A stretch of DNA of 8,995 nt from Rhodospirillum sp. UBA1311. GTDB taxonomy: Bacteria; Pseudomonadota; Alphaproteobacteria; Rhodospirillales; Rhodospirillaceae. The translations under genes and the position numbers were made by a program. The DNA lies in the NCBI GenBank assembly GCA_002307145.1, contig DBTR01000074.1, positions 1 to 8,995 of the forward strand, written 5' to 3'. The notes below the pieces were generated by a model, which was given only the letters and a program-made list of their open reading frames with translations, had not been told where the DNA came from and searched no databases. Each line of letters opens with the position of its first letter. Position 1 is the first letter of the stretch. Shown here in pieces: positions 1 through 6,445 of the stretch.

Positions 1-9
1 TAACGGGAT

Positions 10-50
10 CAAAGGGCCCTCGGCCCTTTGCGGGTGCGGGCAGAGCCCGC
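10..50 (-). terminator. Tandem hairpins downstream of smpB, probable terminator
   Basis: Two perfect inverted repeats follow the smpB stop. The one nearer the gene pairs GCGGGC (36-41) with GCCCGC (45-50) across a 3-nt loop. The farther one pairs CAAAGGGCC (10-18) with GGCCCTTTG (22-30), a 9-bp stem with a 3-nt loop. On the minus strand the second stem ends in TTT but is not followed by a long T-run, so this is a weak or imperfect intrinsic terminator. The stem also ends in TTT on the plus strand, so it could act in both directions. Positions 1-56 contain no gene that I can see. Confidence 0.55.
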
Positions 51-56
51 GAATCC

Positions 57-548
57 TTAGCCCTTATCCCGCATGATCCGCGACTTTTCCCGATCCCAGT
101 CGCGCTTTTTCTCTGTGTCGCGCTTGTCATGCTGTTTCTTGCCGGTGGCAAGACCGAGCAGGACTTTGGCGATGCCCTTGTCGTTGAAGTAGAGCTTGAG
201 CGGCACGATGGTGCGGCCCTCGCGCGCGACGGAGGCGAGCCAGCGGCGGGCTTCCCGCTTGTGCATCAGGAGCCTGCGCGGACGGCGAGCTTCGTGCTGG
301 AAGATCGTCGCCTTGGCGTATTCGGGAATATAGGCGTTGTAGAGAGCGATATCGGCTTCGCCGCCGCCCTTGATCGCGCCGGCGAAGGAATCGTTGAGGT
401 TGGCTTGTCCGAGACGGAGACTCTTGACCTCGCTGCCGGACAGCACGAGGCCCGCCTCAAGCGTGGATTCGACGGCATAATCGTAACGAGCCCGGCGGTT
501 TTCGCTGACCATGCCGGTCGAGATGATCGCCTTGCGGGGTTGTTTCAT
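57..548 (-). CDS. smpB: SsrA-binding protein SmpB
   Basis: SmpB binds tmRNA (SsrA) and, with EF-Tu, delivers it to ribosomes stalled on broken mRNA, so that the stalled peptide is tagged for degradation. The 163-residue product has the usual family length. The family signatures are visible in order: an N-terminal ENRRARYDY stretch (16-24), the beta-barrel block GSEVKSLRLGQANLNDS (38-54), H85-EARRPRRLLMHKRE (85-99), and PLKLYFNDKGIAKVLLGLA (116-134). A basic tail GKKQHDKRDTEKKRDWDRE follows (136-154); in the family it folds in the ribosomal decoding and mRNA channel. The ATG at 548 is preceded by an AAGG ribosome-binding site about 6 nt upstream. The start lies 27 nt after the dapA stop, so the two genes probably form one transcript, an arrangement I recall from related alphaproteobacteria. 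Nothing is truncated or missing. Identification is secure. Confidence 0.97.
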   Translation of the reverse strand: MKQPRKAIISTGMVSENRRARYDYAVESTLEAGLVLSGSEVKSLRLGQANLNDSFAGAIKGGGEADIALYNAYIPEYAKATIFQHEARRPRRLLMHKREARRWLASVAREGRTIVPLKLYFNDKGIAKVLLGLATGKKQHDKRDTEKKRDWDREKSRIMRDKG

Positions 549-575
549 CGGATACCTTGTTTGGGACCGACCGGA

Positions 576-1448
576 TCAGATCAGCCCAACCTTTTGCATC
601 GCCGCCTCGACCTTCGCGCGGCCCTCGGAAGAGAGCGGCGCAATCGGAAGACGGCAATCGGGAAGCGCACGGCCGAGGAGCGAGGCCGCGTATTTGACCG
701 GCGCCGGGCTGGTTTCGCAGAACATCGCGTCATGCAAAGGCATCAAGCGGTCGCGGAGTTGCCAAACCTTGGCAAAATCGCCTTCCTGCCACGCGGTGTG
801 CAACTCGGAGCAGAGGCGCGGCGCGACGTTGGCCGAAACCGAGATACAACCGACGCCGCCCTGTGCCAGGAACGCGGTGACGGTGGCATCCTCGCCGGAG
901 AGCTGGCAGAAGTTCGCGCCGATTTCGGTGCGAATCTTGAGCGGACGGGCAAGGTCGGCGGTCGCGTCCTTGACGCCGACGATGTTCGGCAGCTTGGCAA
1001 GGCGCGCCATGGTCGCGACCGACATGTCGATGACGCTGCGCCCGGGGATATTGTAGATGAAGATCGGCAGGTCGACGGCTTCCGCGATCGCCTTGAAGTG
1101 CAGGTACTGGCCTTCGGCGTTCGGCTTGTTATAGTACGGCGTGACGACGAGCAGCGCGTCGGCTCCGGCCTTTTGCGCGTGACGCGAAAGGCTGACAGCT
1201 TCCTCGGTGGAGTTGGAGCCGGTGCCCGCGATCACCGGGGCGCGCCCCTTGGCGACTTCGATGCAGATCGCGGTGACGCGATGGTGTTCCTCGTGCGACA
1301 GCGTTGGCGATTCACCCGTGGTGCCGCAGGGGATCACCGCGTGGGTGCCCTCGGCGAGCTGCCAATCGACGAACGCCGCGAATGCTTTTTCGTCGACGGC
1401 GCCATCGCGGAAGGGCGTAATCAGCGCAGTCATCGAACCTTTAAACAT
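576..1448 (-). CDS. dapA: 4-hydroxy-tetrahydrodipicolinate synthase (DapA)
   Basis: DapA condenses pyruvate with aspartate semialdehyde, the first committed step to meso-diaminopimelate (peptidoglycan) and lysine, in the cytoplasm. The product is a TIM barrel of 290 residues, the normal family length. With the chosen start, the active-site residues are visible: GTTGES (42-47, with T43/T44), Y105-Y106 in TPYYNKP, Y132 and R137 in IYNIPGR, and the Schiff-base lysine K160 in GVKD. These sit one position before the E. coli numbers. An ATG at 1460 would add four residues (MELP). I prefer the ATG at 1448 because GGAG (1458-1455 on this strand) lies exactly 6 nt before it, whereas no ribosome-binding site precedes 1460, and MFKG is the usual start of the family. 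It is the first gene of a dapA-smpB operon, divergent from slt. Feedback control by lysine is known for some family members but cannot be judged here. Confidence 0.97.
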   Translation of the reverse strand: MFKGSMTALITPFRDGAVDEKAFAAFVDWQLAEGTHAVIPCGTTGESPTLSHEEHHRVTAICIEVAKGRAPVIAGTGSNSTEEAVSLSRHAQKAGADALLVVTPYYNKPNAEGQYLHFKAIAEAVDLPIFIYNIPGRSVIDMSVATMARLAKLPNIVGVKDATADLARPLKIRTEIGANFCQLSGEDATVTAFLAQGGVGCISVSANVAPRLCSELHTAWQEGDFAKVWQLRDRLMPLHDAMFCETSPAPVKYAASLLGRALPDCRLPIAPLSSEGRAKVEAAMQKVGLI

Positions 1449-1454
1449 CGGGAG

Positions 1455-1458
1455 CTCC
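1455..1458 (-). promoter_or_regulatory. Shine-Dalgarno GGAG that decides the dapA start
   Basis: GGAG reads on the minus strand from 1458 to 1455, with a 6-nt spacer to the ATG at 1448-1446. It overlaps the alternative ATG at 1460-1458, which would be hard to use as a start if the ribosome docks here. This supports the 290-residue DapA over the 294-residue form. Confidence 0.6.
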
Positions 1459-1528
1459 ATGGGTCAAAAACGGTCTTGCGAACACGTCGAATCCGGGGTT
1501 TATACCGGGTGTAAAGAACGGAAGCGAC

Positions 1529-1557
1529 AGAATAACGATAAGCGCACCGTTGGGCAA
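1529..1557 (-). promoter_or_regulatory. Candidate dapA promoter (-35/-10)
   Basis: On the minus strand TTGCCC (1557-1552) is separated by exactly 17 nt from TATTCT (1534-1529). Each hexamer matches the sigma-70 consensus at 4 of 6 positions. Transcription would start near 1522, giving a leader of about 75 nt before the dapA ATG at 1448. A TATAAA sits closer to the gene (1504-1499) but has no good -35 partner. This is a consensus match by eye only. Confidence 0.3.
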
Positions 1558-1563
1558 TTGCCC
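1552..1563. repeat. Perfect 12-bp palindrome between dapA and slt, candidate operator
   Basis: GGGCAATTGCCC is identical to its own reverse complement. It lies in the short divergent intergenic region, 23 nt before the slt ATG and overlapping the candidate -35 of dapA. Flanking bases do not extend the symmetry. A dimeric regulator could bind here, but no regulator is encoded in the window and I do not recognise the motif. Confidence 0.35.
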
Positions 1564-1585
1564 TGCTCATGATCTTGGCAATCAG

Positions 1586-3658
1586 ATGAAAAACCCGCCC
1601 GGCACCCGAGGCTTCTCCGAATATTTGTGCGCGTTCACCGCGCTGCTGATGGGTTGCGCTGTGAGCTTCGGCGCACCCGCGATCGCAGCCACCGACGCCA
1701 AGCCGAAGGACGCCAAGGCCACCCCGGCGAAGCCGTCGAAACCCGCTGCGAAGCCGAGCCCTGCGAACGCCAAATCCGCACCCAAGCCCGCGCCGCGCAA
1801 ACCCGACGCGAAACCCGCGTTTCCGGGCTTCGCCGCCGCCGACAAAGGCGACTGGCGCGAGGTGCGCCGCCTGATCGCTGCCGCACCGAAAGCACCGCTG
1901 TCCAAGGTGCTCACATGGATGATGCTCCGCGCGCCGAGCAGCGGTTCGACCTATTTCGAGATCCGGAGCTTCGTCGAGGCCAACCCGAGCTGGCCGGACC
2001 GCAATACCCTCGCCCGCCGGTCCGAAGAAGCGATCTGGACCACCGCGAGCGACGAAGATCGCCAGCGTTGGTTCTCGACCGGCAAGGCCTACACCCGCGA
2101 AGGTGCAATGTGGCTGGCGGAAGCCGCCGAGCGCAGCGGCCGCGACGCGGAGGCGGCGAAGCGATATCGCGACCTTTGGGGCGACGAGACCTTCAGCGCC
2201 GACCAGGAACGCGCCTTCCTTGCCGCCAAGGGAGAGTGGATCCGTCCGGAGGATCACAAGGCGCGGCTCAATCGCCTGATCTGGGAGCGTCGCTTCGGCG
2301 AGGCGCATCGGCAGCTTGAGCGGGTCGACGCCGACACCCGGCTCGTGGGCGAGGCACGGATTGCGCTGGCGACGATGAACTCGGGCGCGGCGAATGCGCT
2401 GCTGCGTATTCCCAATGCATTACGATTCGATCCTGGACTGGTTTATGAACATGCGCGATGGTTGCGCAGGAACAACAAAGACGACGAAGCGGTAATCGTC
2501 CTGCTCGGCTTCAAGGGCGAACGCCCCAATCCGGGCCTGTGGTGGGACGAACAGGCGGTGCTCGCGCGGGACGCCCTCGCCGACGGGCGGATCAGCCAGG
2601 CCTATGGCCTCGCGTCGCAGAACGACTTGAAATCTCCCGGCGATCTCGCGGAGGCGGAATGGCTCGCGGGCTGGATCGCGTTCCAATTCCTGAAGGATCC
2701 GGGGCTCGCCGAAGGCCATTTCAAGCGGCTGTACGACAACGTTTCGACTCCGGTCAGCCGGTCGCGCGGAGCCTATTGGCTGGGGCGTACCGCGATCGGA
2801 AAGGGTGATGCCACCAAGGCCGCCGAGTGGTTCGCCAAGGCTGCCGAAGAACCGACGACGTTCTATGGCCAACTCGCAGCGCAGCGTAGCGCGACCCCTT
2901 CCCCGCCGCTCGCCGGCAATCCGGCGATTCCGCGCGAGGCTTCGGCTTGGGCGCAGAAGCACGAACTCGCAACGGTGTTGAAGGCGCTCGACCAGAACGG
3001 CGGCGACCGTCTGATTCCGAGCTTTGGCCGGGCGCTCTATTACGCCGCTCACACCGACGATCAGCGCCTTGCTGCGGTCGACTTGGTTTCGGGGATTTCG
3101 ATCTCGCAGGGGGTCCGGCTCGCCCGCCTGCTACGGCAGAACAACGTTCGCGACACCACTCTCGCCTATCCGGTGCCGAAGTGGATCGAACTGCCCGACG
3201 CCCCCTCCCCGGCGATGGTGCTGGGGATCATCCGCCAGGAAAGCAATTTCGACGTCGAGGCGGAGAGTTCGGCCGGGGCCAAGGGCCTGATGCAATTGAT
3301 GCCGAAGACCGCCGAGCGGGAAGCGCGGATGATGAACCAGCCGTATACCCCCGCCTATCTCACCGGACGTCCGAATACCAATGTCCGACTCGGCAGCCAC
3401 TACCTCGGCCGCCTGCTTGATCGCTACGACGGCTATCCGGCGTTGGCGTTCGCCGCCTATAACGCGGGCGAGAGCCGCGTCGACCAATGGCTGCGCACCT
3501 TCGGCGATCCGCGCACCGGCGATATCGACCTGATCACCTGGATCGAGTGCATTCCGTTCAAGGAAACCCGCAACTACGTCCAGCGGGTTCTGGAAAATGC
3601 CGAAATATATCGCCACCGCGTCGGCGGCGCGCCGATCCGGGTTGCCGACAACCCATAA
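1586..3658 (+). CDS. slt: Secreted soluble lytic transglycosylase (Slt70-like)
   Basis: Lytic transglycosylases cut the MurNAc-GlcNAc bond of peptidoglycan in the periplasm, forming 1,6-anhydroMurNAc ends. From the ATG at 1586 the protein has 690 residues. A signal peptide spans about 1-35 (hydrophobic YLCAFTALLMGCAVSFGA, then an APAIA-A cleavage site). A low-complexity Ala/Lys/Pro linker follows (about 36-80), then a long alpha-helical superhelix (about 85-520) typical of Slt70. The C-terminal lysozyme-like domain (about 535-680) has the catalytic glutamate E552 in IRQES, then GLMQLMP (567-573), AYNAG (624-628) and ETRNYV (660-665). An in-frame TTG at 1550 would add 12 residues before the signal peptide and has no ribosome-binding site. 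The ATG at 1586 also lacks a clear one, but it places the signal sequence at the N-terminus. The gene is divergent from dapA and convergent with the bactofilin gene. The function is secure; the exact start is less so. Confidence 0.93.
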   Translation: MKNPPGTRGFSEYLCAFTALLMGCAVSFGAPAIAATDAKPKDAKATPAKPSKPAAKPSPANAKSAPKPAPRKPDAKPAFPGFAAADKGDWREVRRLIAAAPKAPLSKVLTWMMLRAPSSGSTYFEIRSFVEANPSWPDRNTLARRSEEAIWTTASDEDRQRWFSTGKAYTREGAMWLAEAAERSGRDAEAAKRYRDLWGDETFSADQERAFLAAKGEWIRPEDHKARLNRLIWERRFGEAHRQLERVDADTRLVGEARIALATMNSGAANALLRIPNALRFDPGLVYEHARWLRRNNKDDEAVIVLLGFKGERPNPGLWWDEQAVLARDALADGRISQAYGLASQNDLKSPGDLAEAEWLAGWIAFQFLKDPGLAEGHFKRLYDNVSTPVSRSRGAYWLGRTAIGKGDATKAAEWFAKAAEEPTTFYGQLAAQRSATPSPPLAGNPAIPREASAWAQKHELATVLKALDQNGGDRLIPSFGRALYYAAHTDDQRLAAVDLVSGISISQGVRLARLLRQNNVRDTTLAYPVPKWIELPDAPSPAMVLGIIRQESNFDVEAESSAGAKGLMQLMPKTAEREARMMNQPYTPAYLTGRPNTNVRLGSHYLGRLLDRYDGYPALAFAAYNAGESRVDQWLRTFGDPRTGDIDLITWIECIPFKETRNYVQRVLENAEIYRHRVGGAPIRVADNP

Positions 3659-3690
3659 AAAAGCGGCGGACCGAATTTTCGGGCCGCCGC
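3657..3690 (-). terminator. Intrinsic terminator of the M23-bactofilin unit
   Basis: GCGGCGG (3663-3669) pairs with CCGCCGC (3684-3690). After one A/G mismatch, an inner stem CCGA (3671-3674) pairs with TCGG (3679-3682) around an ATTT loop. Read on the minus strand, the stem is followed directly by six T residues (complement of 3662-3657), which is the form of a rho-independent terminator. It lies 27 nt after the bactofilin stop. On the plus strand there is no T-run after the hairpin, so it is a poor terminator for slt. The T-run overlaps the slt stop codon TAA (3656-3658). Confidence 0.75.
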
Positions 3691-3717
3691 CGGGTGTCAC
3701 CCCACTCCCGCGAAGTC

Positions 3718-4224
3718 CTACGATGCCACGCCCATCAGGCCACGCACCGGTTTGCCTGGAATCAGGTGGGCCGAATCGGCGTTTGCGGCGGACTGAGCAG
3801 GTTCGGGTTCGATTTCGGGCTCCGCAGGTGCGGACGGAACCGCGGCGATCTGAACGACGTCGTCGCTGCGACGGCACATTCCCTGGAGGAACGCGCCCGG
3901 CTCGATTGCGAGACTCTGGTGATGGACGTCGCCGACCATGCGCGCGGTTGCCGCAAGGAACACGCTCTCGGCGCGGACCTGGCCGGTAAGTTGGCCATGC
4001 AGGCGCAGCGCGGTGGCGCGCACTTCACCGACGACTTCGCCGCCGAGTCCGACGATCAGCGAGACGCATTGAATGTCGCCTTCGACGCGGCCGTCGATCT
4101 GCAGTTCGCCATCGCTGACGAGATTGCCGGTGATCGTCAGGCCGCGGCTGATGATCGACGGAACACCCTTCTTCTCGGCCATGATTCCCTCGCCGCTAGC
4201 CTGCTTATTGGTTTTTCTGAACAT
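3718..4224 (-). CDS. Bactofilin (BacA-type polymer-forming cytoskeletal protein)
   Basis: Bactofilins self-assemble without nucleotide into membrane-attached beta-helical filaments that position cell-wall enzymes. The 168-residue product has the family plan. A short N-terminal tail (about 1-20) begins MFRK; a similar MFSK-type tail carries membrane targeting in Caulobacter BacA. The right-handed beta-helix core (about 22-118) shows repeating hydrophobic/Gly strands (ITGNLVSDGELQIDGRVEGD, 31-50, then LIVGLGGEVVGEVRA). An Ala/Pro/Glu-rich disordered tail follows (about 128-150). The start at 4224 lies inside the 3' end of the M23 peptidase gene, with a 20-nt overlap, and AGGG sits about 9 nt upstream. 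A second ATG at 4182 has a GAGGGA upstream and would avoid the overlap, but it would remove the MFRK tail. The pairing with an M23 peptidase suggests the filament recruits or organises that enzyme; this is known for such gene pairs and inferred here. A terminator follows the gene. Confidence 0.92.
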   Translation of the reverse strand: MFRKTNKQASGEGIMAEKKGVPSIISRGLTITGNLVSDGELQIDGRVEGDIQCVSLIVGLGGEVVGEVRATALRLHGQLTGQVRAESVFLAATARMVGDVHHQSLAIEPGAFLQGMCRRSDDVVQIAAVPSAPAEPEIEPEPAQSAANADSAHLIPGKPVRGLMGVAS

Positions 4225-5572
4225 ATCGCTTAACCCTGATCAATTCCTTGGGGTTGTAGGCGTCTCCATTATAGCGCACTTCGTAATGCAAGTGGCGTCC
4301 GGTGCTGCGCCCGGTGCTCCCGATCAGCGCCACGGAGGAACCCGCCTGGACCTCGTCGCCGACCTTGACCAATGCCTCTTCGAGGTGGCCGAAACGGGTC
4401 GTCAAACCCATGCCATGGTCGATTTCCACGGTCATCCCGTAATTGCCCCGATCGCCGACGAAGACCACGGTTCCCGGTGCGGTCGCGAGGGCGACGTCGC
4501 CTTTCTCGCCGCGGAAATCGATACCCGAATGCTCGGCCAGCGCGCCGGTGAATGGGTCGCGGCGATAGCCGAAGCCGCTGGTGACGCGGGGCGTCTTCAC
4601 CGGGTAACCGAGCGGCAGGTTATCCATCATCCGGGCGAGCCCATCCCAGCGGTCGATCTGGATGCTGAGGTTCTGCATCGCGGAATTGAGATCGTCCCGC
4701 CCGAGATCGGGCAGGTCGGCGGGCACGAACGGACCGCCGCGGTTGGCGTCTTGCTTGCCGAGAAGCTCGTCGACGTTAAGGCCGGTTTTCTTCAGGGTCT
4801 TTTCGATCTGCGCGATGCCGCCGTCGGCGAGCGAGGCGACCTGCTCGAACATCTGCTTCTGCGCCCCCTGAATCCGCGTCAGGCGATCGCCGAGGCGCTT
4901 GTTCTCGCTCAAGAGGCTGTCACGCTGGTTGATCGCGAGATCGCGCTGCAACACCGCTTGGCGCAGGTCGACGACGTCGCTCTCCACAGAACCGTTCTCG
5001 GCAAGGCGGACCATGCGGCTGTCGATCTCGGAGAGCTGGCTGCGCAGGCGCGCGCGCTCGGTCTCGATCTGGTGACGGGCGGCTTCGCTCTGCCCATACT
5101 TCGCTTCGAGGGCATCGTACTGCGCCTGATCCTTCTGCCGCGCGGCTTCGGAACGGTTGGGCGTCCCGAGACGGCGCTCGACCGCGACCATCTCCTTCTG
5201 TAGCTCGATGCCCTGCATCGCGAGGTCGTTGGCGCGGGCGTAACTGTTCTGGAGGTCGCCGGTCAACGCCGCGATCTTTTCGCGGTAGCTTACGACTTCG
5301 GCGAGGATTTCATCGTGGGCGGCGCGAGCGGCCTCGACCTGCCCGGTTTTCAGCGAAAGAATTGCCTCGTGGGCGATTTGCATGGTGGAGGCGTAGGCGG
5401 TCCATCCGGCACAGCCGACCACCACGGCGGTAATCAACGCCTGGCGGCTGGTGCTAAGATTGAGCGTGCGACTATTCCCGCCAGTGCGGATGTAGATCAT
5501 CCGTTCGGGGAAGCAACGGCGCAGAAACGCCATCAAGCGCGAATCTTTCGGGTGCGATGGATCAAACGACAC
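4205..5572 (-). CDS. Membrane-anchored coiled-coil M23 metallopeptidase (peptidoglycan endopeptidase)
   Basis: M23 (LytM/lysostaphin-type) zinc peptidases cut peptide cross-links of peptidoglycan. In 455-residue numbering from the GTG at 5572 there is a cytoplasmic N-terminus with LRRCFPERMIYIRTGG (about 17-32), one membrane segment (about 44-62, ITAVVVGCAGWTAYAS), and a long periplasmic coiled coil (about 70-260). The M23 domain (about 327-445) has H348 and D352 (HSGID), H396 (FGHL), and H427 and H429 (HLH). All metal and catalytic positions are present, so it should be active, unlike degenerate EnvC/NlpD-type activators. The start is uncertain. The open frame reaches an ATG at 5713, but that extension looks non-coding. 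The GTG at 5572 has a seven-G purine run 5 nt upstream, while the ATG at 5533 gives the family-like MAFLRRCFPER but has no ribosome-binding site. The 3' end overlaps the bactofilin start, which implies translational coupling. Confidence 0.9.
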   Translation of the reverse strand: MSFDPSHPKDSRLMAFLRRCFPERMIYIRTGGNSRTLNLSTSRQALITAVVVGCAGWTAYASTMQIAHEAILSLKTGQVEAARAAHDEILAEVVSYREKIAALTGDLQNSYARANDLAMQGIELQKEMVAVERRLGTPNRSEAARQKDQAQYDALEAKYGQSEAARHQIETERARLRSQLSEIDSRMVRLAENGSVESDVVDLRQAVLQRDLAINQRDSLLSENKRLGDRLTRIQGAQKQMFEQVASLADGGIAQIEKTLKKTGLNVDELLGKQDANRGGPFVPADLPDLGRDDLNSAMQNLSIQIDRWDGLARMMDNLPLGYPVKTPRVTSGFGYRRDPFTGALAEHSGIDFRGEKGDVALATAPGTVVFVGDRGNYGMTVEIDHGMGLTTRFGHLEEALVKVGDEVQAGSSVALIGSTGRSTGRHLHYEVRYNGDAYNPKELIRVKRYVQKNQ

Positions 5573-5942
5573 GGCTTCCCCCCCAAGACTGGCACTAACA
5601 GTACCGGCGGTTTCCCGCTGACAACGGGGAAACCCATGTAAACAGTTGAGACGCGCACGCTTCGTATGCGTCCCGGTGCTCCTCCGCGGGGCCTCGAAGC
5701 CCTCCCACGACATGATTGACCGCGTTCTACCGTCAAATCGGCCGCGAAAAACCTATCTTGCCCCCGGCGTGAAGACAAGGCCGAACTCGTCGAACGCCTT
5801 GCCTCCACCTATTCAACCCGTGCTAACCCATGGTAGGGTGTGCGCAATTTCCGCCGATGCGGCTTCCCGGGCACTCAGGCTGTTCGCCTATTGCGCGCTA
5901 CTGCGCCGAGTTCGGGTATGTCCGAGTCTCCCTGGAGGGCGC
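5573..5942. other. Divergent intergenic region between the M23 peptidase gene and pgpA
   Basis: This 370-nt stretch must hold the promoters for two divergent units: M23-bactofilin to the left and pgpA-cinA to the right. I find no convincing -35/-10 pair. On the minus strand TTGTCA (5624-5619) matches 5 of 6 bases of a -35, but no good -10 lies at the right distance. I see no tRNA, no small RNA with a clear terminator, and no real ORF. Open frames here are in-frame 5' extensions of the flanking genes (an ATG at 5713 for the peptidase, an ATG at 5646 for pgpA), and their translations are Arg/Pro/Ser-rich and unlike either family. The region contains the inverted repeat listed at 5609-5634 and a weaker 6-bp hairpin (5776-5781 with 5796-5801). 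Confidence 0.6.
5609..5634. repeat. 8-bp perfect inverted repeat in the leader of the M23 gene
   Basis: GGTTTCCC (5609-5616) and GGGAAACC (5627-5634) are exact reverse complements with a 10-nt spacer. On the minus strand the repeat lies about 37 nt upstream of the GTG start of the peptidase. It could be an operator for a dimeric regulator or a hairpin in the mRNA leader. No T-run follows it on either strand, so it is not an intrinsic terminator. Confidence 0.4.
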
Positions 5943-6431
5943 ATGGTAACCACGTTCTGGAAGTTCGCGTCTGTGACGCTGGCCACATGCCTCGGCATTG
6001 GCCGATCCCCGATTGCTCCGGGCACGATCGGATCTCTGGCTGCCGCGATCGTTGCGATTCCGATTGTATCGTTGGGTGGCGTAGCCGCGCTCGGAATCGC
6101 GGCCTTGCTCGCGACGGTTGTCGGCATTCCAGTGGCCGGGATGGCGGAGCGCGCGATGAACCAAAAAGACCCCGGCAGCATCGTCATCGACGAGTTTGCG
6201 GGCCAGTGGCTCGCGCTTGTCCCCGCCGGAGTCGATCTTTCTGGGTGGATTCTGGGGTTCCTAGCCTTCCGCCTGTTCGACATCTGGAAGCCCGGGCCGG
6301 TGGGTTGGGCGGACCGGCGATTGGGCGGCGGACTGGGGATCATGCTCGACGACGTGATCGCGGGGTTGCTCGCGGCGGGACTCGTCGCAGTGGCGGAACC
6401 CTACCTCCCCGCGACCGTTCGGTTGTTCTGA
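5943..6431 (+). CDS. pgpA: Phosphatidylglycerophosphatase A (PgpA)
   Basis: PgpA is an inner-membrane, Mg-dependent phosphatase that removes the phosphate from phosphatidylglycerol-3-phosphate to give phosphatidylglycerol. The 162-residue product has the family length and motifs: GIGRSPIAPGTIGSL (18-32), the acidic DEFAGQW (83-89), FRLFDIWKPGP (109-119) and MLDDVIAG (134-141). Hydrophobic segments at about 31-47, 49-66, 99-113 and 136-152 fit membrane insertion. I chose the ATG at 5943 because GGAGGG (5934-5939) precedes it and the PgpA homology begins there. The frame stays open upstream to 5646, but that part does not resemble PgpA. The cinA gene starts 14 nt after the stop, so the two are probably co-transcribed. 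Identification is firm. Confidence 0.94.
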   Translation: MVTTFWKFASVTLATCLGIGRSPIAPGTIGSLAAAIVAIPIVSLGGVAALGIAALLATVVGIPVAGMAERAMNQKDPGSIVIDEFAGQWLALVPAGVDLSGWILGFLAFRLFDIWKPGPVGWADRRLGGGLGIMLDDVIAGLLAAGLVAVAEPYLPATVRLF

Positions 6432-6445
6432 CGAGGGAGGATGCG

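Noticed and set aside
1476..1504. Possible plus-strand slt promoter (TTGCGA with a TTTATA-like -10)
   Set aside because: The -10 match is poor at 17-19 nt spacing and would be chosen only because a promoter is expected.
129..1514. 461-codon open frame on the plus strand, antisense to smpB and dapA
   Set aside because: The minus strand encodes two unmistakable conserved proteins here. The antisense translation is Arg/Gly/Asp-rich, runs across both genes and matches no family; it is a GC-codon shadow.
4073..5203. 376-codon open frame on the plus strand, antisense to the M23 and bactofilin genes
   Set aside because: The opposite strand has the full HxxxD/HxH zinc motifs and a bactofilin core. 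The plus-strand frame has no recognisable domain.
5689..5702. Hairpin with a TTCGA-like loop resembling a tRNA T-arm
   Set aside because: The stem is only 4 bp, and no acceptor, D-arm or anticodon arm can be built around it.
5720..5836. Short open stretch whose 3' part reads like a protein C-terminus (EDKAELVERLAS... ending NPW)
   Set aside because: It has no start codon or ribosome-binding site, is bounded by a stop just upstream, and is too short to call a gene or remnant without comparative data.
5646..5942. 99-codon N-terminal extension of PgpA
   Set aside because: PgpA family similarity and a GGAGGG ribosome-binding site both point to the ATG at 5943. The extension has no membrane or family features.
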